DNA from: JBDSZL01 sp039925145
GTDB taxonomy: Bacteria > Acidobacteriota > Vicinamibacteria > Vicinamibacterales > SCN-69-37
Direction of reading: 5' to 3'
Assembly (NCBI GenBank): GCA_039925145.1
Contig: JBDSZL010000052.1
Coordinates: 1-64,000, forward strand
Length of the DNA stretch: 64,000 nt
This document shows, one piece after another, positions 51,352-59,812 of the stretch. Within the stretch, counting starts at the first letter, position 1. The number at the start of each line of letters is the position of its first letter. The notes beneath the pieces were generated by a model. It did not search any database, was not told the origin of the DNA, and worked only from the letters and a program-made list of their open reading frames with translations. The position numbers and the translations under genes were made by a program.

Positions 51352-52728
51352 TCAGTGTGCCACTGATTCGGGGGTGGGCGGCCGCAGCGCCATTGTGAGA
51401 TCGCGCTTTGCCTGTTCGGTGAGCAGCAGAAAGCCGGCGGCGGCCGCCGCAGCATCACGCGCGGCCGCGACGTCGGCGGGCCGTGGACCGAGGTGGCGGG
51501 CACAGGCCTCCCTGGCCATCTGCAGCGCGCTCGCCAATGTGGACTGCACCGTCAGTAGAGGCGCCGGGAGCCGGCGGCGCATGAGTGTGGCCTGCAGCCG
51601 TACGGCTTCGGAGCTGGTCCGTCGCGCGCGCGCTGGGCTCAGGCCGCGGGTTTCCCGTATCGCCATCAACACCGGCTGCAGCTGCTGCGCCTGCGCCAGG
51701 AGCGGCTCCAACCAGCGGCCATAACGCTGCAGGGTCACTCGACGCTGAACGTAGAGATCGAGGGCTCGCCGGTAGGTGCGAGCCGCCTCAGCCAGGCTTG
51801 CCACCTGCGTCATCAGCGCCCGCACCTCTTCAGGCCGCCGCGCGCCGAGCCGCCTGTCCTGGCGCGCGACCTCGCGTTGGGCACGAAGCACTCCGTTTAC
51901 ATCACCGCGCCTGTAGGCCTTCGTGGCCCGATCCAGCATTGCGCTGGACAACGCGGCGTAGGCAGCGCTCGTGCGCAGCTCGGCCTGGAGACGCGCGGCT
52001 GCTTTCGCAGTCAGATCATCATAGTTGCCGGCGGCATCCACGGCGGCGCGCAAGATCGCCACACGCTCGGCCGCGACGTCTGCCACCTCCGCCGCTCCGA
52101 GGGCCAGCACCAGCGCGTTGCGCCCGTGTGGCGGCGGGGCCAGTGCTTCCCCTGGCGCCTGGGGCATGCTCACCAGTTCGAACGACAGCTCGGCTTCACC
52201 GGCGCCCAGCCGCAACTGATTGATCACGTCGTCGAATGTGCCAGCAAGCTGGCGAATATCGGATGCTCGATAGGAGAAGTGCGCGCGGGACCAGGCGACG
52301 AGACGACGCCGGGCCTCGATCGCGAGATCCAGTCTGCGCTTCGGATCCGGAATGCCCTTCAGCAGGTCGAGCGAGCGGGCGACCTCGACTGACATCGCGG
52401 CATACTCCTCGTCGCCGCGGGTCGCTGCATACTGCGCGGCCCTCATCGCATCGGTATACCGCGAGGTGCGCGGCAGGTCGACCGTCGCAATCGGCAGGCT
52501 GATCAACTGAAATTGGGCGGTGCGGTCAGTATCGCCTCCCACCATCAGCGTAAAAATGACGCGCTCGCCGACTGGCGCAGGCTCGCCGTAGCTTGGCAGG
52601 GCTTCGCCGCTCTTCAGGAACACGCGATAGACGACGCCGGGGGCGTCAGTCTGCGCAGCAGCGCCGACCGCGCCGGTCAGAGTGAACACGACGACGGCGA
52701 GCCACGTCCTGGAAGCCATCGAGCGCAT
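51352..52728 (-). CDS. Secreted helical-repeat protein (458 aa)
   Basis: ATG 52728 (MRSMASRTWLAVVVF) gives a signal peptide ending near AAAQTD. A short beta domain follows (VVYRVFLKSGEALPSYGEPAPVGERVIFTLMVGG), then nearly all helix from about 100 to 450 with Arg/Ala-rich heptads and repeats such as RRGDVNGVLRAQREVARQDRRLGARR. No enzyme motif. It looks like a periplasmic scaffold made of TPR-like or spectrin-like helices. The addB start is eight bases after its stop, so it probably shares the addAB transcript, yet its export signal makes a direct recombination role unlikely. Confidence 0.65.
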   Translation of the reverse strand: MRSMASRTWLAVVVFTLTGAVGAAAQTDAPGVVYRVFLKSGEALPSYGEPAPVGERVIFTLMVGGDTDRTAQFQLISLPIATVDLPRTSRYTDAMRAAQYAATRGDEEYAAMSVEVARSLDLLKGIPDPKRRLDLAIEARRRLVAWSRAHFSYRASDIRQLAGTFDDVINQLRLGAGEAELSFELVSMPQAPGEALAPPPHGRNALVLALGAAEVADVAAERVAILRAAVDAAGNYDDLTAKAAARLQAELRTSAAYAALSSAMLDRATKAYRRGDVNGVLRAQREVARQDRRLGARRPEEVRALMTQVASLAEAARTYRRALDLYVQRRVTLQRYGRWLEPLLAQAQQLQPVLMAIRETRGLSPARARRTSSEAVRLQATLMRRRLPAPLLTVQSTLASALQMAREACARHLGPRPADVAAARDAAAAAAGFLLLTEQAKRDLTMALRPPTPESVAH

Positions 52729-52952
52729 CTTCTCACTGGTGATGGAAAGCGGTCTGTGGAAATCCTGTGCACCGATCGTGGATCGCCTGTGCATCCATCG
52801 CCCTCGCAAAAAAATTTTCGAAAGGGCGCGGCCAAGAACATCCTGCTCGCCCTGCTCTGGTGCAGGTTCGCACTCCCTTTCGCTTGCGCTGCAAACTGTG
52901 GAGACTAAAATCATCCCTCGCGCTGCCTGCTTCCCGGCACCGCCCCACACAC

Positions 52953-53174
52953 GTGACAAACGTTCGCATCATCGAAGTCATCAACGGTCGGCCGTATGTG
53001 ATCGAAGCCAGTCTCGTGGCTCGCGATCGCTGGCGCGCACAACTCTCCGTCAGGGGTGGCGCCACCGCCCTCATGCCCTTTTACGGATCGACCGCAGAAG
53101 AGGCCGCGCAACGGCTGACGCTCTGGTTGACCCGGGCTAACCGCCTCGCCGTGCCTCCCGCATCTGTCGCCTGA
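52953..53174 (+). CDS. Small hypothetical protein (73 aa)
   Basis: The likely start is GTG 52953 (VTNVRIIEVINGRPYVIEASLV). The product has two beta-strand-like halves, SVRGGATALMPFYGSTAEEAAQRLTLWLTRA. No signal peptide. The WLTRANR end is helix-like. It is probably a small soluble protein; related stand-alone genes exist in Acidobacteriota as uncharacterised proteins. A longer frame upstream is random in composition. Confidence 0.5.
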   Translation: MTNVRIIEVINGRPYVIEASLVARDRWRAQLSVRGGATALMPFYGSTAEEAAQRLTLWLTRANRLAVPPASVA

Positions 53175-53246
53175 CCCAACGCGCTGAGCGAGTCCGACGC
53201 ACGCGCGGCAGAATCCGGATAGCATGCGCTCATCCGGAGGATTTCC

Positions 53247-53306
53247 ATGCGCCGCTCTCGACGCGAGTTCGTCACGACCGGTCTCACCGGCGCCGCGAGC
53301 CGCTGA
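53247..53306 (+). pseudogene. Truncated Tat-signal gene stub
   Basis: CGGAGGATTTCC supplies an excellent ribosome-binding site before ATG 53247, and the 19 codons read MRRSRREFVTTGLTGAASR, a twin-arginine (S-R-R-E-F) signal sequence cut by a TGA before the hydrophobic core is finished. After the stop no matching protein continues in any frame. The likely explanation is deletion of most of a Tat-exported protein gene. Confidence 0.6.
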
Positions 53307-53388
53307 TTGAGGACTTCGGCGGTCGACATCACGCCGTGTGCGGCTCGTCTTGCGTGCGGGCGCCGCTTCAGACACGATGGGATGACCC

Positions 53389-56300
53389 ATGCGCACCGAT
53401 GAGGGCTCCGGTCCACTCCGCCAAACGGCTGGGACCCCTGCGCCCGCAGGGCCCATAGAGTCAATCGCCGATCTCGTCGATCGTGAGCTGAAAGGCCATC
53501 TCGATCACGCCGCCGAGTGCATCCATTGGGTCGGATCGGACGGGGTCATTCTCTGGGCAAACAGGACGGAGCTCGACCTGCTCGGCTACTCGCCCGAGGA
53601 ATACATCGGACAGAGCATCACCAAGTTTCACGTCGACCAAGCTGCTATTGCGGACATACTCGAACGGCTCACCCGCGGCGAGACGTTGCTGAACTACGAG
53701 GCACGACTGCGGCACAAGAACGGCTCCATTCGTGACGTGGAGATCAACTCGAACGTGCTGTGGCGAGAAGGCACGTTCGTACACACACGCTGCTTCACGC
53801 ACGACGTGACGGATCGGAAAGCCGCCGACGAACTGGCGGAGCGCCTGTCGGAACTCGTCGAACACTCAGACGAGGCCATTGTCGGCAAGGATCTCGAGGG
53901 CGTCGTCACGTCCTGGAACCCCGCCGCCGAACGCATGTTCGGCTATTCGGGCGTAGAAGCGATCGGTCAATCGATCCGCCTGATCATCCCACCGGATCGT
54001 CAGACCGAAGAAGACAACGTGCTGTTCCGGATTCGACGCGGTGAGCGCATTGAGCCGTTCGAAACCGTGCGTCTGTGCAAGGACGGCACCAGCATCGATA
54101 TTTCCGTCACGATCTCGCCGATCCGGAATCGCCATGGCCGCATCGTTGGCGCGTCCAAGCTCGCGCGCGACATCTCCGCCCGGCGGAGGCTGCAGACGCG
54201 CGACCGGTTCCTGGTGCAGCTCGACGATGCGGTACGCCCGTTGCGGGAGGCAGAGGAAATCACCTTCACGGCGGCCAGGATGCTCGGTGAGCACCTCGGA
54301 GTGAACCGTTGCGCGTATGCCACCGTGGAGGACGACCAGGACACGTTCGTGCTCACCGGCAACTACACCCACGGCGTGCAGAGCATCGTCGGGCGCTACA
54401 CCTTCCGTCAGTTCGGAGAGACGTGTCTCCGTCTGATGCGCGAGGGGAATCCCTACGTGGTCGTCGATGCACAGAACGACACGGGCGTGACAGCAGCCGA
54501 ACGGCCTTCGTACGAGATGACCGCCATCCGCGGAGTGATTTGCGTTCCCATCCTCAAGCAGGCGCGTTTCGTCGGCGCCATGGCGGTCCATACCGCCGAG
54601 GCCCGGCGCTGGCGCCCCGACGAGGTAGAGCTCGTTCAGCAGGTGGCCAGCCGCTGCTGGGAGTCCATCGAGCGGGCGCGCGTGACTCAGAACCTGCGTG
54701 AGAGCGAACGTCAGTTCCGGGAGCTGGCGAATTCCATCGCGAACCTGGCGTGGATGGCGCGTCCCGATGGGTGGGTCTACTGGCTCAACGAGCAGTGGTA
54801 CGACTACACCGGCGCCACTCAGGTCGAGAGCGAGGGTTGGGGATGGCAGCGGGCGCATGACCCAGCCGTAATCACGGAGGTCACCGCGCGTTGGCGTGAG
54901 TGCCTGGGCAATGGCGCCCCATTCGAGATGGTATTTCCCCTACGAAGTGCCACAGGCGAGTTTCGACGCTTCCTGACGCGCGCCAACCCGGTGCGCGACT
55001 CCGGCGGCCGGGTGGTGCAGTGGTTTGGCACGAGCACGGACGTCGAGGCCGAGCGGCGGGCCATGGAGATCAACGAGCTGCTCCGCGAGCGCGAGCAGAA
55101 GGCCCGCGAAGAGGTTGAATTGCAGAAGCGCGTCCTGCATTCGCTCTTCATGCAGGCGCCGACCCTGATTGCCGTGCTGCGCGGACCGGATCATGTCATC
55201 GAGCTCGCAAATCCGCCGATCTGCCAGGTCTGGGGCCGCACGAGCGAACAGCTGATCAACCGGCCGCTGTTCGACGCGTTTCCCGAGCTTCGCGAGCAGA
55301 CGTCTCGGCCGCTGCTCGAGGAGGTGTATCGAACGGGCGTTCCGTACGTCGGGCGGGAAACTCCGACCAGGTTCGATCGGGGGCACGGCGCCACCGATAC
55401 CGTGTACTTCAACTTCGTGTACTCGCCTTTTCGCAACATCGATGGCCGAATCGAGGGCATCTTCGTCATCGCCTCGGACGTGACCGACCAGGTACTGGCG
55501 CGGACTCAGGTCAACGAGCTGCGCGAAGCGGCAGAGACGGCCAACCGCGCCAAGGATGAGTTTCTGGCGATGCTCGGGCACGAACTTCGCAATCCGCTCT
55601 CGCCCATTCTCACGGCGCTCCAGTTGATGAAGCTGCAGGGCGAAGGCAGCTTCGAACGCGCCCGCACGGTCATCGAGCGCCAGGTCAATCACCTGACCCG
55701 GCTCGTCGACGATCTGCTCGACGTGTCACGAATTGCGCGGGGCAAGGTCGAACTGAAAGAGGAGCTCGTCGAAATCTCCGAGGTGGTCGCGAAGGCGATC
55801 GAGATGAGCAGCCCCTTGATCGAACAGCGCGCCCACACGCTCACGGTAAATGTCTCAAGAGCCGGACTGGCGGTGGTGGGCGACCCCGTCCGCCTGAGCC
55901 AGGTGATCGCCAACCTGCTCACCAATGCGGCCAAGTACACGCCGCCTGGCGGGACCATCGTCGTGACTGCGGCCGAGGAAGAAGGCGACGTCGTCGTTCG
56001 CGTGCGCGACACGGGGATGGGCATTTCGTCGGATGTGCTGCCGCGCGTGTTCGATCTGTTCGTGCAGGAGCGACAGGCCATTGACCGCTCGCAGGGAGGT
56101 CTGGGCCTGGGGCTCACTATTGTCCGCAATCTGATCGAGCAGCATCGCGGGTCGGTGTCGGCCAGTAGCGAAGGTCCGGGGCAGGGTACTGAGTTCATCG
56201 TGCGCCTCCCCCGCGCCCTCGTTGCAGATGCCGCGGTATCGGCCCGTGTCTCGACGATCGCTTCGAACGAGGCCTTAGACGTCAGCCTGGGCGGCCGGCG

Positions 56301-56646
56301 GATTCTCGTGGTCGACGACAACGAGGACAGCGCGGAGATGCTCGCTGCGGCGCTCCGGTCAAAGGGACATCAGGCGCGCGTGGCCAACGGTGCCCCCGCG
56401 GCGCTGCAGCTGGCCCAGGAGTTTGCGCCGCACGTCGCGTTCCTCGATATCGGGTTGCCCGTCATGGATGGCTACGAGTTGGCGGCTCGCCTGCGGGAAC
56501 TGCCGGGATTGGGCGAAATCAGACTGATCGCGCTGACCGGGTACGGCCAGGCCTCCGATCGGCAGATGACGAGCGCCGCCGGGTTTCACCACCACCTGGT
56601 GAAGCCCGTCGACTTCGCCGCCGTGCAGGCGGCGGTGGCCGGCTGA
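53389..56646 (+). CDS. Hybrid sensor histidine kinase, multiple PAS plus GAF, C-terminal receiver
   Basis: The 1085-residue protein has, in order: PAS (about 30-135, CIHWVGSDGVILWANR), PAS (about 155-270, SDEAIVGKDLEGVVTSWNPAAERMFGY), GAF (about 285-435), PAS (about 445-565, LAWMARPDGWVYWLNEQWYDYTG), PAS (about 590-710), HisKA with His731 in MLGHELRNPL, HATPase_c (NLLTNAAKYTPPGG, VRDTGMGIS, GLGLGLTIV), and REC (about 965-1085) with phosphoacceptor Asp1020. There is no membrane helix or signal peptide, so it is a soluble hybrid kinase that senses cytoplasmic signals. It has no adjacent output regulator. Confidence 0.95.
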   Translation: MRTDEGSGPLRQTAGTPAPAGPIESIADLVDRELKGHLDHAAECIHWVGSDGVILWANRTELDLLGYSPEEYIGQSITKFHVDQAAIADILERLTRGETLLNYEARLRHKNGSIRDVEINSNVLWREGTFVHTRCFTHDVTDRKAADELAERLSELVEHSDEAIVGKDLEGVVTSWNPAAERMFGYSGVEAIGQSIRLIIPPDRQTEEDNVLFRIRRGERIEPFETVRLCKDGTSIDISVTISPIRNRHGRIVGASKLARDISARRRLQTRDRFLVQLDDAVRPLREAEEITFTAARMLGEHLGVNRCAYATVEDDQDTFVLTGNYTHGVQSIVGRYTFRQFGETCLRLMREGNPYVVVDAQNDTGVTAAERPSYEMTAIRGVICVPILKQARFVGAMAVHTAEARRWRPDEVELVQQVASRCWESIERARVTQNLRESERQFRELANSIANLAWMARPDGWVYWLNEQWYDYTGATQVESEGWGWQRAHDPAVITEVTARWRECLGNGAPFEMVFPLRSATGEFRRFLTRANPVRDSGGRVVQWFGTSTDVEAERRAMEINELLREREQKAREEVELQKRVLHSLFMQAPTLIAVLRGPDHVIELANPPICQVWGRTSEQLINRPLFDAFPELREQTSRPLLEEVYRTGVPYVGRETPTRFDRGHGATDTVYFNFVYSPFRNIDGRIEGIFVIASDVTDQVLARTQVNELREAAETANRAKDEFLAMLGHELRNPLSPILTALQLMKLQGEGSFERARTVIERQVNHLTRLVDDLLDVSRIARGKVELKEELVEISEVVAKAIEMSSPLIEQRAHTLTVNVSRAGLAVVGDPVRLSQVIANLLTNAAKYTPPGGTIVVTAAEEEGDVVVRVRDTGMGISSDVLPRVFDLFVQERQAIDRSQGGLGLGLTIVRNLIEQHRGSVSASSEGPGQGTEFIVRLPRALVADAAVSARVSTIASNEALDVSLGGRRILVVDDNEDSAEMLAAALRSKGHQARVANGAPAALQLAQEFAPHVAFLDIGLPVMDGYELAARLRELPGLGEIRLIALTGYGQASDRQMTSAAGFHHHLVKPVDFAAVQAAVAG

Positions 56647-56674
56647 GGCGCCTCCAGAGCTCCTGCTCGGGTTG

Positions 56675-57346
56675 CTACTCCCGACGCTCCTCACGCTTGG
56701 GCAGAATGTGACGCGGCACCTCCGTCACCGGCCGCCATTCCGCGTTGAACGTGCCCCGATAGCCAAACAACGGTCCCCAGACGCTGTTGTGGACGTCCAC
56801 GACGATTCGGAAGCACTGCGCGTCGTCGTCGTACCACTCGTGGACATCGGCGACTCCACTGAACAGCATCGGAAAGCGGAACCCGATCAATCCTTCGTAG
56901 AAGCGCTGCGCGCCTGACCGCAGCCTGAGGCCGCCAGCCTCGTCGACGGAGAGGTCGATATCGACGGCCAGATGCTCGTGCGATCCCAGGTAGTCAACAA
57001 TCCGGCCTCGGGCTTCGCTGTAGACCATGTACGCATCGAAGCGACGTGTGCGACGTGACTGAAACGTTCGGATCCACGAGACGGTCTCACGACCGAATTG
57101 GTCGACAAAGGCGTAGTTCTCGATCGTGAAGGGAATGTTGCGGCCCGTCTCAGGGAACATGATTCGACGCCAGCTGCCGATGTGGAGGAATGGCTCGGTG
57201 TAGAACCGGCCTTTCCAGATCTCGTCCATGACGCCGCTCCCGATCGAGGCGACACCGTCGGAACTCGAGAAGCCGAATCGGCGCTGAATCTGCGGATGGA
57301 GCCGTTGAAAGTCGGCTCCAAGGGCCCGCTTATAAATTGAGCTCAT
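56675..57346 (-). CDS. DUF4166 domain protein
   Basis: The 223-residue protein matches DUF4166 from beginning to end: YKRALGADFQRLHPQIQRRFGF, MDEIWKGRFYTEPFLHIGSWRRIMFPETGRNIPFTIENY, and WYDDDAQCFRIVVDVHNSVWGPLFGYRGTFNAEW. Function of the family is unknown; it is often fused to or beside SDR and DoxX proteins. The ATG overlaps the stop of the SRPBCC-DoxX gene by four bases. It is the last gene of the TetR-linked cluster. Confidence 0.9.
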   Translation of the reverse strand: MSSIYKRALGADFQRLHPQIQRRFGFSSSDGVASIGSGVMDEIWKGRFYTEPFLHIGSWRRIMFPETGRNIPFTIENYAFVDQFGRETVSWIRTFQSRRTRRFDAYMVYSEARGRIVDYLGSHEHLAVDIDLSVDEAGGLRLRSGAQRFYEGLIGFRFPMLFSGVADVHEWYDDDAQCFRIVVDVHNSVWGPLFGYRGTFNAEWRPVTEVPRHILPKREERRE

Positions 57347-58251
57347 GCCTTGTCCTTACAGGGACGGCGCAAGCAACGTGCTGCAGACGGAATGTTGCCC
57401 AGGACGAGAAGGTCGATCGCTGCGAGGCTGGCGACCGCCAGGTTCAGCGAAGCCGGGTTGAACGCAGCCTCAAAATACCCCGGCGAGCTCAGGCCGACCA
57501 CCGCTGTCGCCAGGAGCATCGACCCGAGACAAACGACCATTGGCCAGCGCCGGTGCCAAGCGATCAAGATCGTCGCCGCGAACGACACTTCAAGAAGGCC
57601 GAGGGCGGTCACTGCGAAACTTGTGAAACCAGCGGCGATGCCGGCGTCGTGGAGCATGGCGAACTCATCCTGGTGTCGAGTCAGCAGCTTCGGCACGAGG
57701 CCTTGATAGGCGAAGATGGCAGCGAGCGCGATACGCGCGATGAAGTGCACGAGTGCCTGTCGCATAGCCTGTGCAGGGTCGACACGCTGCTCGAGCCACA
57801 GGCGCAGGCGATCGAAACTCCAAGCGGTCGCCCATCCGATGAGAGGACGGAAGATGAATCGATCGAAGAGCGCGCCCGCCGGTCCAAAACGCGTACGGTA
57901 GTCGTAGCACGTCAGGAACCGGATGCCTTCGGCGGTCGGGATGTACTTCCAATATCCGCTGCCTTCGCGAATGATCGAAAGGGGTTCGTCGGATCCGAAT
58001 TGCAACGCAGAAGAGCGGCTGCCGTCGGCTGAATCCCGCTGCCCCACCGTCTCGCCTTCGCCGCTGACTTCAAGACCGAAACCGAGTCGCGTCGCGTACT
58101 GGAATCGCTGAGGCTCTGTCTTATCCATCCTCGGGAGGTATTCGATTCGCGAGAAGCGCAGATCCCACCGTTCGTGCAGTGCCGGCGTCTGCGTGTGCGC
58201 CCAAAGCGCGGCCATCGGCGCCCGAATCAGGATCTCGACGTAGACGCTCAT
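57343..58251 (-). CDS. SRPBCC-DoxX fusion protein
   Basis: Residues 1-150 form an SRPBCC-type domain (SVYVEILIRAPMAALWAHTQTPALHERWDLRFSRIEYLP), and residues about 165-290 four membrane helices of the DoxX-like group (FIARIALAAIFAYQGLVPKLLTRHQDEF, FAVTALGLLEVSFAATILIAW, VVCLGSMLLATAVVGLSSPGYFEAAFNP). DoxX proteins occur in envelope and redox roles; combined with SRPBCC the unit might handle a membrane ligand. The last residues are Cys/Lys-rich (CLRRPCKDKA). It overlaps both neighbours by four bases, evidence for one operon. Confidence 0.85.
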   Translation of the reverse strand: MSVYVEILIRAPMAALWAHTQTPALHERWDLRFSRIEYLPRMDKTEPQRFQYATRLGFGLEVSGEGETVGQRDSADGSRSSALQFGSDEPLSIIREGSGYWKYIPTAEGIRFLTCYDYRTRFGPAGALFDRFIFRPLIGWATAWSFDRLRLWLEQRVDPAQAMRQALVHFIARIALAAIFAYQGLVPKLLTRHQDEFAMLHDAGIAAGFTSFAVTALGLLEVSFAATILIAWHRRWPMVVCLGSMLLATAVVGLSSPGYFEAAFNPASLNLAVASLAAIDLLVLGNIPSAARCLRRPCKDKA

Positions 58252-58835
58252 ACGTGAATACCGAGCCGTCGTGTCTCGCGCTTCATGGCTGCGCCTGAGT
58301 GAAGGCGGAATCGTGCTTGAAGGGCCCGCACGATTGGCTGGCCGAAGCGGGCAAGAGTGGCCTGGGGTGAAGAAGTCGCGCGAATTCGATAGACCACCTC
58401 CTCGGTCCGAGGATCGATGCAGACCTCGAAGAGCTCTTCGCCGCTCTCGGCGTGGTTCGTCAGCGTTCCGTAGGCGAAGCCAAACCGCGCAGCATCATCC
58501 GGGCTGCCGACACTGTAGAGAACACGGCAACCGTTCAAGGACCAAAACCCGAGATGTCGGATCAATACAGCGACAACCGTCCCGATTGCGACAGGCGCCT
58601 GTCGCGGGAATATCTGAACCCAGCCGATATCGAAGTGCTTCCACGCACGGAGCGCGGCTTGTGCTCGCTCGAAGTCGGTCTTGCCGCGCCCAATGGCAAC
58701 CGTCAACTCGTCGAGGTCCTGGCCAGCCGTCCGGGTTCCAACGATTCCGATCGGCCCGTACGACAGCGGCAGGTCCGTCGATTCGCGGAGGAAGCGAGCG
58801 ATGACGTTACGGGTCGGACGTCGAGCGAAGAACAT
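58248..58835 (-). CDS. DUF1990 family protein
   Basis: From ATG 58835 (MFFARRPTRNVI) 195 residues match DUF1990: GRGKTDFERAQAALRAWKHFDIGWVQIFP, FWSLNGCRVLYS, RFGFAYGTLTNHAESGEELFEV and a final helix. The family is of unknown function and usual length about 170-200. It overlaps the SRPBCC-DoxX gene by four bases and follows the TetR gene by seven, in the same transcript. Confidence 0.85.
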   Translation of the reverse strand: MFFARRPTRNVIARFLRESTDLPLSYGPIGIVGTRTAGQDLDELTVAIGRGKTDFERAQAALRAWKHFDIGWVQIFPRQAPVAIGTVVAVLIRHLGFWSLNGCRVLYSVGSPDDAARFGFAYGTLTNHAESGEELFEVCIDPRTEEVVYRIRATSSPQATLARFGQPIVRALQARFRLHSGAAMKRETRRLGIHV

Positions 58836-58842
58836 TGATGCC

Positions 58843-59556
58843 TCAGGCGGAGACCGGGTTACCGAACAGGGCCTCACGGACCAGTTCGTCCACGGAGATC
58901 ACGAACTTTCGAACCGGCGGTACACGAAGCGCCAGGGCGGCTGAGGGCAGGATCTGCTGGGTCAGAGACACGAGAGCAGCTGTCGCGCGCTGGTTCGAGC
59001 TCTTGTCCAGCAGCCACCACAGCAGCACTGCCAAGTGGACGAGATACAAGAGGCGCCCGAGCGCTTCCGCCAGCGGCTGTTTGGGTGTATCGCCCGACTC
59101 GGTGACTACCTGCTCGAACACCCGCTGGACCCGAAGACGGGAGAACGCCGTGCTCGTGGAAAAAATGCCCTCTTCGGGATCACCAACCAGAACCGGGGTG
59201 AGCGCCCGGAGCGCTACCCGGTGCGGCTCGAGCACATGGAGGCTCGTCTTCATGGCGAACAGGAAGCGGTCGCGCCATCTTCCGGTCGGCATGCCCGCAG
59301 CCTGCCGCGCGTACTCGGACGACAGTTCGTCGTAGAGGGCGATGACCACGGCTTGTTTGCTCGGGAAGTAGCGATACAGGAGTCCAACGCTGACGCCCGC
59401 TTCTTTGGCGACATCGCGAAGGGTGGTCGCTTCATAGCCACGGGTCGCGATCAGCTGTGTCGCGGTGGCATACAGCCGTTCCCTCGTTGCGGTGCCCTGC
59501 GCGGTTGGACCGGTCGGACGGCCCAGTTTTCGTAGCTTGACCTTTTCAGTGAACAT
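58843..59556 (-). CDS. TetR-family regulator
   Basis: The 237-residue protein has the TetR helix-turn-helix at about 24-70: TRERLYATATQLIATRGYEATTLRDVAKEAGVSVGLLYRYFPSKQAVV. The C-terminal ligand domain is helical and typical in size. Its start is only 18 bp from the divergent DCC remnant, and it is the first gene of the DUF1990/DoxX/DUF4166 transcript, so it probably represses both directions by binding the AT-rich spacer. Confidence 0.9.
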   Translation of the reverse strand: MFTEKVKLRKLGRPTGPTAQGTATRERLYATATQLIATRGYEATTLRDVAKEAGVSVGLLYRYFPSKQAVVIALYDELSSEYARQAAGMPTGRWRDRFLFAMKTSLHVLEPHRVALRALTPVLVGDPEEGIFSTSTAFSRLRVQRVFEQVVTESGDTPKQPLAEALGRLLYLVHLAVLLWWLLDKSSNQRATAALVSLTQQILPSAALALRVPPVRKFVISVDELVREALFGNPVSA

Positions 59557-59575
59557 GTTTATTAATATTAGAACA
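59537..59575. promoter_or_regulatory. Divergent promoter/operator between tetR and DCC gene
   Basis: The spacer 59557-59574 is 18 bp and 83 percent A/T in a GC-rich region. For the plus strand TTGACC (59537-59542), 17 bp and TATTAA (59560-59565) match sigma-70-like boxes, so transcription would start about 2-3 bases before ATG 59575. On the minus strand TAATAT (59570-59565) lies 9 bases from the tetR ATG (59556). TAATATTA (59563-59570) is itself palindromic and TGTT...AACA flank it, a candidate TetR site. Transcripts would be nearly leaderless. Confidence 0.55.
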
Positions 59576-59799
59576 TGACTGATTCACCCGTGCAAGCGCG
59601 GCTTCTCACCGAAGCCGCTCACCTCGTGCTCTACGACGGGGTCTGCGGGTTGTGCAGCAGCTTGCTCGGTTTCCTTCTCACCCATGACCGGCGCGGTGTG
59701 TTGGCGTTCGCTTCGCTGCAGAGTCGCACGGGCAAAGCAGCGCTCTTCGTCGCGGATCAGCTTGGGTGGCTGGAGTTCCGGGGCCGATTCGTGGAGTGA
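59575..59799 (+). pseudogene. DCC (DUF393) thiol-oxidoreductase with two in-frame deletions
   Basis: The 74-residue product begins as a normal DCC protein: LVLYDGVCGLCSSLLGFLLTHDRR with the Asp-Gly-Val-Cys-x-x-Cys active site, then LAFASLQS. The expected 35-residue middle is missing and the sequence jumps to KAALFVADQLGW, then again jumps over about 35 residues to a terminal EFRGRFVE. Full-length DUF393 proteins are about 130-140 residues. Two internal in-frame losses, with start and stop retained, make it a probable non-functional remnant. The catalytic Cys pair survives. It is directly followed by the epimerase gene (13 bp). Confidence 0.6.
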
Positions 59800-59812
59800 A
59801 CAGGGAGAGCGA

